This document shows, piece after piece, positions 55,579 through 64,000 of a stretch of 64,000 nucleotides of DNA. A program made the translations under genes and the position numbers. The stretch's first letter is position 1, and every line of letters begins with the position of its first letter. Source of the stretch: Vanilla planifolia (lineage: Eukaryota > Streptophyta > Magnoliopsida > Asparagales > Orchidaceae); contig CM043877.1 of the NCBI GenBank assembly GCA_023846275.1, positions 10,213,107 through 10,277,106 of the forward strand, given 5' to 3'. The notes under the pieces are model-generated. The model did not search any database. It saw nothing but the letters and a program-made list of their open reading frames with translations, and was not told the origin of the DNA.

Positions 55579-57023
55579 TCACAATTTGATCCACTCGGTT
55601 CCATCGATGAAGCTCATGGAGATGAAGGGCTTTGCTTCCTCGTCGGTGAGCTCTCGAGACCATGGAACTCTCCCCATGTAGTTTGCTCCAGGTCCGGTGC
55701 ACTTGTATTGCCCGTAGAACACAGTCCTGCCATCAACATCCTCAATAAGAGCGTTACGTTTGGTTAAGTGTTAAATATTCGAGAAAGAAAGATGAGCTTA
55801 CATCTCCCTGTTTGGGTCTCCCCAGTTAAACCACCCGCTTGGAACGATGATGTCATCCATGTAAGTGTAGGCGAAGATGACCCTAGAGAAGATACCCCAC
55901 GCCCTCCCCAAGTACAACGCACCCGAGCCCGTCACCTTGCAGTTCACGAAGGAGAAGCCCGTGTCGTCGAGAATGCTCATCCTGTTCTGCGCCGTCACTG
56001 CTCCCGTGCTCTCTGCTATCGCATGCAGATGGCATCCCTGCAACCGCAACTCAGTCGTCATTCCACACCTCGAGGCTCGAAAGCTTCGGAATTGGTGAAA
56101 GGGAGAGCGGCGGCTGACCTCGTAGAGCGAGAGCGCGTTGCCAAAGATGAAATCGACGGAGCCTTCGACGTAGCAATCTTTATAGTAATGGCGGCCAAGG
56201 TGATCGTAAAGAGTGTCCTGCGCGCCCAAGAATTTGCAGCCCAGAAACGCCGCTGTGTCTCCGGAGATCCTCAGTGCCACCGCTTGCTTTCCTATCGCCC
56301 CTGGTTTGGGCACTGGAGCTGTATTCTGAAACACAGGAAGACAAAAATGAGTTGCTGTCTTCCAGGATTCGTACGATAAGTACTACAGTAAAACCTTGAA
56401 GGAGATGTTCTTGGCTATGAAGAAGGCCGAGTTCACGGAAAATGTAGCTGAATTGTATGTTCCCAATGGCAGCCCACTGGGTCCGGTGGTGTCAGCCGTG
56501 TCACCCCACTGTACTATCGTCTTGTCCGATCCAGCTCCCTCAATAGTCACGAATGCTCTCATGGCGGAAATGCTAACCTTCTCCCTGCACCAGAACACCA
56601 ACCTTCTCTCAAATCCCCGAGCAAAATTTAATTTTGAGGCCATGCTACTTACGTGTATGTGCCTGCATTGACCTTGATGACGACCCGCACCAAGTTGATC
56701 AGAGGAATCGAGTCGACCGCTTCCTGTATGCTCGTGAAGTCCCCCTTTCCCGGATTCTTATCAACAACGAGGGCAAACGAAGGAAACACTCTGTTCATCG
56801 CGCGGCCGAAGAGACTATGCCGGAGTCCGCCCACGAATTCCACCCACCTCATGAACTGCTGCTCTATCATCCGCGCCTGCGTCATGTTCCCCGTATAACG
56901 CGCCTCCGGTGGATGCCGCCCCGCACGGAGTCCCTTGGTATGGCCAAGAGAGCGTCCACACAGGACGAGTAGCAAGAAAAGCTTCGGCAAAACGTAGGAC
57001 CGGCGTTGGACATACCGAGCCAT
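55579..57023 (-). CDS. PME53: Pectin methylesterase (pectinesterase), PME53 type
   Basis: Removes methyl esters from homogalacturonan in the cell wall (EC 3.1.1.11). Exons on the minus strand 57023-56653, 56584-56395, 56325-56119, 56037-55802, 55726-55579, all GT-AG, give 383 aa, the usual size for this subgroup. Start [20 protein letters not shown]: basic residues then a hydrophobic core, a signal peptide or signal anchor. There is no PMEI-like pro-region. Family motifs: GTYTEKV (121-127), QAVAL (201-205), QDTLYD (223-228, acid/base Asp 224), DFIFG (245-249, nucleophile Asp 245), LGRAWG (299-304, Arg 301 and Trp 303). The C-terminal exon has [11 protein letters not shown] and [12 protein letters not shown]. 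All catalytic residues are present, so it should be active. It is divergent from the next gene, with 1.55 kb between the starts. Confidence 0.95.
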
Positions 57024-58573
57024 GACTGCACTGAGGAGAAGCAGGAGAAGCAAGCGGTATTAAATTGCGTTCGTCAGAGAAAGTGGTTCACGGGTTGTCC
57101 CGGTGAAGAATAAAGAGAAGCGAGAAGTGGATCACAGGTTGTGCTCCTTGGAGCCACGCAGGGGCTGGAATATTGTCCCTTCGTTCTTTGGTGACGAAGT
57201 TGTTCTTTAAGTCCATTGTTTTATCTCTCTTTTATGGCACGTCCTACATTTGTGTTGTATGTTGTTTACTTTGGGCGCAGAAGAATGCTTCTTCTGTTGT
57301 CATTTTATGACTTGAGATGGCTGTTGCATTAGTTTGTCTTTGCCGCCCCCGTGAGTGCTCCTTCTCCCTGCTGTCTTCAAGGTGGTGTGTGGGGCCGCGC
57401 TCCGTGCGCCGTGCGCCGAGAGCTGCGCGCTCGTTGGGTCCCTTTCGCGCCGTGGCGAACTGCGTGGGTTTATTGTACACTTTATCTTGGTATATTTTGA
57501 GCAACATTTGGATATATATATATATATATATAAATGTAATAGTGATGTGAACAAAGGCATAATGGTGGAGAATGATTAAGAAGAATCATTATAATTAGAT
57601 TTTAACTAAGATTTGATAACAAAATTGATAGGAGATAAACATGAATAAATTCTATAATGAGATATATCGTAATAAAAAAAAATCATAATTTCAAATCATA
57701 CAAAGCTAATTTTTATTTTTTGTTATTCAAGAATATAATTTTAAATATATTATAAGACTAAATCTTATTTTTAATATCATTATTAATTAAAAATACAAAA
57801 TAATCAAATGTTCAAAAAAAGATGGAGATCTTATATATACAACCCATTATAATCTATAAATAAATAAAAATATCAAATAAATACATAAAAATCTTATATA
57901 ACATAATAGATTAGTTAAGTATTATTTATTAAAATAGTTTGTATTGTATCACCAAATAATAAGTTTATAATTGTGTTCATTCGTGTTTGCAAACGCCACA
58001 TTTTACAATAATAGGTTTTGAAATGTTGACGAGAGTCTGCATATGCTTTGAAATTATTGTTTTTGATCTAAAAATAAGAATAAAATATACTTGATCAAAA
58101 TTTAATCTAATTTTTTTTAAGATAGATTTTAAATATTTATCTTAATTTTTTTTTACTAAAAATCATATTTGAGTCATTCCATAATACTAATTACTTGAAG
58201 TACTTTGAACTATATATTACCAAACATATCATTCCCATATTGAATACCAACTATTATTTTAAATCATAGCCATGTGACATACATTAACATAATACACAAT
58301 GAAAACAAGAACAATATTAAAATAAATTTTAAATATATTTATTTCAATTTGGGTTAAATACGTCGTTATCCCTGGCCAGAGTCGATTGCTGGGATACATT
58401 CAAACCGACATGAAAAGCTAACGGTCAAAATTTGAATCTCTCCCACTTCAACCACTTCAAAATATGGAAGTTCACATGTAATAAATACCTTCCATGCCAA
58501 CGCTCACCGATCACCATATTCGTCCGAGCCAACGATTGAGGCATTTTCTCTTACAGAAAGAGGAACGAGTTCC
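57024..58573. promoter_or_regulatory. Divergent intergenic region between PME and the TM-protein gene
   Basis: Shared upstream region of two divergent genes. It has a GC-rich, CpG-containing patch (57340-57480), an (AT)n microsatellite (57512-57532) and then about 900 bp of AT-rich sequence. No individual regulatory site can be assigned with confidence. Confidence 0.4.
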
Positions 58574-60552
58574 ATGGATGCTTTCGAGAGGGATCGATCG
58601 TCCAATTCAAAGACAAGTTCGAACAGTTCAGGTATAGAAACCATCCATGGATAAGCCATTTTCTCTCTGTTTAATCTTTGCCCCAATCTTGCTGCAGCAT
58701 TCCGAAGAAGACGTGATTCATGGAAGAAAGCCATTGAATCCGACGAGAACAGCTTCTCTTTTCTTCGAAATGGAGCCCAGAGCTTGAAGAAAGAAAATGA
58801 CAGGGTAGCTTTCAAGAAGAAGGTACTGACCGAGAGGATCATGGGTTCCTCACTTCAGACTACTGCACAAACATCTTGCCAAGATCCAGTGCTACCCATC
58901 TCTACGCAGTTTTATGATCCCATCTCCAACTTCACCTCCCCAAGGCCCAGGTTTCTCCGATACAATCCCAACAATCGAAGGGAACTCCTTAAGCGGATTG
59001 AAGGAGAAAAGATGAATGATGAAGGTGATTCAATGGAAGACAGAAATGGCAGTGACTCGGAGGATGACGATGAAGACATGTTGGAGGTGGAAAAGAATAG
59101 ATGGAACTCAAGATTTGAGTGTAAATTGTTTCTCATTTGCGCAGTTGTACTCCTTATCTTCTATTTCAGCACTCCTGTCCCAGTTTCCCATGTTTCTTTC
59201 GAAGCAAACGAGAGTTCTACAGCAAATGTTCAGAAGACTGAAGAAAGGGGTCTTCTTGAATTGACGGGAAACGGCTTGTTTCCAGAAATTATGCTTGGTT
59301 CTTACATGGGGTTGTCTCAGATGAGTCATCATGAAGTAAATTCATCTGTTCAAAGAAGTAATTCCTATGATGAAACACTGCAGAATGGAGGTTTGTTTTG
59401 GAATGCATGTGTTTTTAACGAAACTGTGATTGGTGATGGGAATGAAGGCCAAAGAGATTATCTATTCACTATTGAAGTAGAGACCTTGAAACTAGAGAAT
59501 GTTGTTTGCTCAACAGATGTATGTTCAGACACTTATCATTCTGAAGACTTGAATTTAAATGATTCTTTGTGGACTTCTCAACACAAGTTAGATCAGGGTT
59601 CTCAATTAGGGGATCACTGGCCAGAAAAGGCTGGCCTCTCAATGAGCTCTCCTTTGGAATCGAAGGACTCGGATTCCTACATTGTCTTAAGAGGCACTCT
59701 TGGATTGCTCCCCATGTTAGCCTGCTCAATATCTGTTGTCATTTGTCTGTTTACTGGCTTTCTAAAATATTTCCAAAGGCCAAGTCCTGGTGTCTCTTTG
59801 AACTCAATCTTCCTACTATTCAAACGTTGTATGAAGGCTGAAACAGGGGAAAACATTGTTACCAATGCTCAAATGAAGGACAAAATCTCTAACAAGTTGA
59901 GTGATGACACTGAAGGAAGTCAAGCAAATGGAGTTCGAAGTGTCGAGTTCAAAGAGACATCAGGATTTAGACTGCCAAGAGTAGAATTGCTCGGGGAGTT
60001 CTCAACGAGGGATGGAGAGGCTTTGAAGAATGGTTTTGGGTTGAACTCAAAATTGAAGGGGCAATCTGATTCGCAGCTTTCTTCTAACCAAAAAAGATCA
60101 ACAGGGAAGAAGCTTTCCCTCTCGTTTGATACAGTAGATTCTCATTCTGCCGAGAAGTCGGCTTCCAAAAGATGCTCTTCAAAGGTAAAAGTTCTCTATT
60201 AAGTTTATTTGAGGTTCTCTTTGTCTAGTTGTTTGCAGGAGTTGCAGTAAGACACATTAAGTAGCTAACCATTCTTATGGTTCTTGCAATGTAAAGGAAG
60301 GATTGACTAAGTAGCAGATTGATGCTTGAATTTGGTATTGCTCATTAGCAAACTAATTCGGATGTTTGATTCCTGGAGAAGCAAGCAAGTTTTGAGTTAT
60401 AACCCATTGCTTGATTGATTGAACTTATGATGAAGAAATATTCCTTTCAACAGGTTATTGCAGTGAAAAGTGGGGAATCAGATGCCATCAATACTCCATT
60501 GAGACGTTCAAGACGAATCCAAAAAAGAATAACTTCACCACTCTCATCTTAA
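58574..60552 (+). CDS. Plant-specific two-TM protein of unknown function
   Basis: Exons 58574-58631, 58698-60184 and 60454-60552, GT-AG and in frame, give 547 aa. The ATG in TTCCATGGATG opens MDAFERDRSSNSK; exon 2 continues with AFRRRRDSWKKAIESDENSF. Residues about 100-114 hold SPRPRFLRYNPNNRR, a block I associate with an uncharacterised land-plant membrane-protein family. An acidic Ser/Asp/Glu cluster follows, then a hydrophobic segment (about 162-181, LFLICAVVLLIFYF). A Ser/Asn-rich region precedes a second hydrophobic segment (about 355-377, LLPMLACSISVVICLF), and the tail is polar and basic, ending TPLRRSRRIQKR. If both segments span the membrane, both ends face the same side. No enzymatic motif. 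Function unknown. It is convergent with the PPR gene, 752 bp away. Confidence 0.85.
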
Positions 60553-60957
60553 ACATGAGTTTTTGTGGATCTTCAAGCAGACGCTCGTGTTCCTATTACC
60601 CTTTGGATGACTGAAACTTCTGTTGAATCCTAACTTAAGAAACTGGCTCAGTTGGAGTATTATGCCTCATGTAGTATGTGGTTTCATGATTCTACTTTAT
60701 TATGACCTAAGTCATTAAGAAATTTTTAGGATTGATCTGGCTGCTTTTTGCAGTAGCTTTCAAGAATTTATATGATGCTATGTGCACAATTTGATCAAAA
60801 TTGAAAAGCCGGTCATTGAAGTCTTAAGCTTATCTATTTGATTCATTGTAAGTTGAAGTGAACTTGAAAATGATGCCACTTTTAATGTCTATGTTTGGCA
60901 AACCACAAGTACTTTTTAATTCATGGTTTTGATCAAATCTTCCATTAGATCACTATA

Positions 60958-61323
60958 GATGAGACTAAAATCAGAACACTAAGTGCATATATCAAGTACC
61001 TCTCGGATTTTGTGATGGAACTTGACAGGCTACTAATGAAGAGTGCTATGCATCAGTTAAGTGAATAAACTACTTTATTTTGTATGCTTAAGAATCTGCA
61101 AAACAATGTTTTGCAAGTGTCAAAATATCCAATTCACTAGAGATGAGATCAAAATCAGAACACTATGCATATAAATCAAGTTACCTCTTGGATTTTGTGG
61201 TGGAACTTGATAGGCTACTGATGAATAGTGTTATGCATCAGTTCAGGGAATAAACTACTTCACTCAGTATGCTTAAGAATCTGCACAAGAATGTTCTGCA
61301 AGTATCAACATAACCAATTCACT
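60958..61323. repeat. 184-bp tandem duplication overlapping the PPR gene end
   Basis: Copy 1 starts at 60958 (GATGAGACTAAAATCAGAACAC) and copy 2 at 61142 (GATGAGATCAAAATCAGAACAC). Both run to CCAATTCACT. They differ by scattered substitutions and a few indels. Copy 2 contains the stop codon and last few codons of the PPR gene (61305-61323), and copy 1 has the corresponding sequence near 61121-61139. Confidence 0.9.
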
Positions 61324-62765
61324 CCTCCCATCGAAACTGTAACATCCGGGAGACTATACCCTGGAATCTTCCCTGAACTACTGTTCCTCATCAGCCGCCG
61401 CACCCTCTCCACCTCCAACCACAAGCCCGCCCCGGCGTAGATGTTTGACAATACCACATACACGCCATCATTCCATGGCTCCAACTCCAGCAGCTTGGCG
61501 GCCGCCTTCTCCCCAATCCTCACCTCCCCATGTTTCTCGCAGGCACCCAGGAGCGCTCCCCACACAACTGCGCTTGCCGGCCATGGCATCCGTTCCACGA
61601 TCTCTGCCGCTTCGTGCACCCAGCCCAACTTTCCCAGCATGTCTGCCACACACCCGTAATGGGCCGGGGTTGCCTCCACCCCCTTCACCCTCCCTTCCAC
61701 GATCTCCTCAAAGTGAGCCATCCCCTCCTCCACCATCCCTCCATGAGCACAGGCACAGAGGACGGCAACCATCGTCACGTGGTTTGGTGTCACGTCCATC
61801 CGACGGAAGAGCTCCATCGCCCGCCAGGCATTCCCGTGGGTAGCGAGACCCATGATTATCGCTGTCCAGGAAGACACGTTCCTATGAGGCATTTCGTCGA
61901 ACATGTTGCAGGCGAGGTCGGTACGGCCACATTTAGCGTACATGTCGATAAGCGAATTCGAGAGCATGACATCGAGATGGCCCGAGCTGCTCGTGTGCAT
62001 GGAATGCCGGTGAATCTGCTCAGCCAGACGGATGTCTCCAAGACTCCCGCAGGCTGATGCGATGCTTGCCATGGTCATCTCATCGGGAAGCAATTCACCG
62101 CCGCGACGAAGCGCGGCAAAGAGATGGATGGCATCGATACAGAGGCCTGCCTGCGTGTAGCTGCTGATGAGTGCGTTCCAGGAGCCCAGTTTTCGGTTGG
62201 GATTTTCGTCGAACAATTGTTGGGCCGGTGCGAACTCCCCGGCCTTCGCGTAAACGGAAATGAGACCGCTCTCCGAGAATTCATGGCAGGAAAGACCACA
62301 CTTGACGGCGACGGAATGGAGCTGGCGTCCGATGGAAAAAGCAAAGGAAGTGAAGGCGGCTTTGAGGGCTATTGGAAGGGAGTAACGGTCGGGTGTTGCA
62401 CCGGCGCGGAACATGTGGATGAAAAGGAGAAAAGCAGCGGCCGGCATAGAGAGGCGGAGGTAGCAACGCATGAGGGAGTTCCAATGGAAGGGAAGGCAGA
62501 GGAGGTTGCGGCGGAGGACCAACGCATGGATTTGAGCGAGCAAAGAAGGGTCAGAGCACGAATGGAGACGGAAGGCAGCATCGGCAGCAGGGTTGGCAGC
62601 TGACTGCGGCAAATGGGTGGCGTAGGGTGGCGGAGAGAATATGGTGAAGGAGCGGAGGTGGAGCAAAAGAGGCCCTTTTGTTTTAGAGTTGAGCGGAGAT
62701 GGTAGAGCAGGGAAACAATAGCGCATTTTTGGAACAGTTTGAGAGTAAAAATTTGGAGGTATCAT
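61305..62765 (-). CDS. Pentatricopeptide repeat protein, PLS class, E subgroup
   Basis: Intronless, 486 aa from ATG at 62765; a second ATG 13 codons in (62726, MRYCFPALP) would also give a mitochondrial or plastid presequence. Proteins of this class bind organellar RNA and, with DYW partners, act in C-to-U editing or processing. Consecutive PPR units are visible, e.g. WNSLMRCYLRL, FSESGLISVYAKAGEF, WNALISSYTQAG, SNSLIDMYAKCGR, WTAIIMGLATHGN and HYGCVADMLGKLG. An E domain occupies about 400-475 (VVWGALLGACEKHG, LELEPWNDGVYVVLSNIYA, GKIPGYS). No DYW domain follows; the protein ends VSMGGVNWLC. It resembles the Arabidopsis At1g77170 type. The final codons lie in a duplicated segment, so the original C-terminus may have differed. 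High GC for the region, normal for intronless PPR genes. Confidence 0.92.
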   Translation of the reverse strand: MIPPNFYSQTVPKMRYCFPALPSPLNSKTKGPLLLHLRSFTIFSPPPYATHLPQSAANPAADAAFRLHSCSDPSLLAQIHALVLRRNLLCLPFHWNSLMRCYLRLSMPAAAFLLFIHMFRAGATPDRYSLPIALKAAFTSFAFSIGRQLHSVAVKCGLSCHEFSESGLISVYAKAGEFAPAQQLFDENPNRKLGSWNALISSYTQAGLCIDAIHLFAALRRGGELLPDEMTMASIASACGSLGDIRLAEQIHRHSMHTSSSGHLDVMLSNSLIDMYAKCGRTDLACNMFDEMPHRNVSSWTAIIMGLATHGNAWRAMELFRRMDVTPNHVTMVAVLCACAHGGMVEEGMAHFEEIVEGRVKGVEATPAHYGCVADMLGKLGWVHEAAEIVERMPWPASAVVWGALLGACEKHGEVRIGEKAAAKLLELEPWNDGVYVVLSNIYAGAGLWLEVERVRRLMRNSSSGKIPGYSLPDVTVSMGGVNWLC

Positions 62766-64000
62766 GAAGAAAAGGAGTAAATTTAAAATTATATTATTTG
62801 ACCATATAAGTTAGCCTGAATAACATATTTGACATTCCTTGTTGACTACATAAATTTATTTTAATTATAATAAAATTTATTTATTATTTTATTTTTAATA
62901 GTTTTAATTCTCTAATTTTAACAATTATAATTTATATTTTTATGATTTTATGTGATACTTCTAATATAAAAGATAAAACATAACAAAGATTTTTACATCC
63001 CTAATTTAAGATAATCAAAATGAAAATTCTCAAAACCATTTTTTGAATTTTTCTTAAAATAATAGAAGAGAAAAACATCATTATCTAATATCACATTAAA
63101 AAATAATTAACACAATATTTAATTTAGCTTTGATTTTTTATTGAAACAAAAATATCATAGTTTCATTTAACACCTATAATAATATTTTTGAAAGAAAGAT
63201 TGAGAACAAGTTTCACCAAAACATCAACCAATGTTAGTTGCATACTCTTATTATTCTTAAGGAATTTAGGATAACACATGATTTATGTATATGACCTAAG
63301 CAAGACTATCACTTTATACCAACCTTATTTCGATTGCATCTTTATGAAAAAAGTAAGATGTAGATATGAATGATAGATTTAGTAACCAAATCAATAATTG
63401 AATGACACATTAATCAATATAGACATATATGATCAAACTTATTTGGATGAGATTCGTAATGAGGTCACCAATTAAAGGCTTCTAACTTTGATGGGCTTTA
63501 TGATTGAGAATATAGGAAAGATTGATTCTCTTGACAATTTGATTTGAGTGATCGACAATTGCTATCGAATCCAAATAAACTTCCTTGACAAGATATTATA
63601 TTCATGCCAAGCAATATCTCTATACCTCAGAGGAATCTAATTAACTTACCTATAAAGTAGAGCAATATTGGCATGGAGTTCATCATGGATTTGACCCCAA
63701 TGTACAACTAGTCTTTAGGCTTTCCTCTTCTTATTCCAATTCTTTGATTGATGTTGTCCACTATCATCACATCTTGTTAAGAAAGAATAATGCATCAAAA
63801 AATAGAATGCCTCTTGCATTATGCTTTGACACTTATTTGGAGTCACATATTCAATAGACATTACATCTAATAGTAAATCAACAACTTAATAGACTTCAGA
63901 CAAGATGCAACATAAAATTTTATAAGTGACATATAAAATTCCTAAACAGAAGAAAAAATAATCAATATTGCCCAAAAACTCTTCGAATGAAAACAGATTT
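62766..64000. other. PPR upstream region and AT-rich spacer
   Basis: Very AT-rich immediately upstream of the PPR start, then mixed sequence to the right edge. No gene, RNA gene or recognisable element. Confidence 0.4.

Noticed and set aside
55768-56379. 203-codon plus-strand open frame
   Set aside because: It is antisense to PME exons 3 and 4 and runs through an intron of that gene; no recognisable domain. A shadow of a GC-rich coding region.
57512-57532. (AT)n as a TATA box for the PME gene
   Set aside because: It lies about 490 bp upstream of the PME start and is plain simple sequence; no transcript-start context seen.
58504-58842. 112-codon minus-strand open frame
   Set aside because: It overlaps the first exons and intron of the plus-strand TM-protein gene, which has a consistent splice model.
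61445-62603. Several plus-strand open frames of 132-175 codons
   Set aside because: Antisense to the PPR coding sequence, with low-complexity Pro/Arg/His-rich translations.

Overview
This is nuclear DNA of a flowering plant. Coding islands with GT-AG introns sit in very AT-rich spacer full of decayed transposable elements, and every gene belongs to a land-plant family. The protein sequences look monocot-like (probably not a grass), but the species cannot be settled from the window.

Six host genes can be modelled. From left to right: (1) the 5' end of actin-related protein ARP7 (minus, 1190-1577), which runs off the left edge; (2) an organellar tryptophanyl-tRNA synthetase, OVA4 type (minus, 2604-33649), whose roughly 1.13 kb of coding sequence is spread over 14 exons across 31 kb; (3) an Aux/IAA auxin co-repressor of the IAA18/26/28 clade (plus, 49229-52434, 6 exons, 340 aa); (4) a pectin methylesterase of the PME53 type (minus, 55579-57023, 5 exons, 383 aa); (5) a two-TM plant protein of unknown function (plus, 58574-60552, 3 exons, 547 aa); (6) an intronless E-class PPR protein (minus, 61305-62765, 486 aa). 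Between 33.9 and 48.4 kb lies a gene-poor AT-rich stretch with two GC-rich islands and assorted local repeats.

The synthetase gene is the most remarkable object. Its introns have absorbed a Ty3/gypsy relic (intron 13), a Ty1/copia relic plus two GC-rich minisatellite blocks (intron 11), a Ty1/copia relic and other LTR-type sequence (intron 10) and an RTE-type LINE (intron 3). Every relic that can be oriented is antisense to the host gene. Intron 3 appears to use a GC donor. At the exon 7/8 junction the canonical splice sites leave the frame one nucleotide short, and several normally conserved residues are changed. Either the gene is decaying, or a splice or assembly problem is present there.

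The right-hand 15 kb is ordinary euchromatin. The genes there have unrelated functions (auxin response, cell-wall modification, organellar RNA processing) and no functional cluster is apparent. A 184-bp tandem duplication reaches into the last codons of the PPR gene. I saw no convincing tRNA, rRNA, CRISPR or virus-like intact element, and no clearly new biological system. The strongest leads are the structure of the synthetase gene and several undescribed local duplications.
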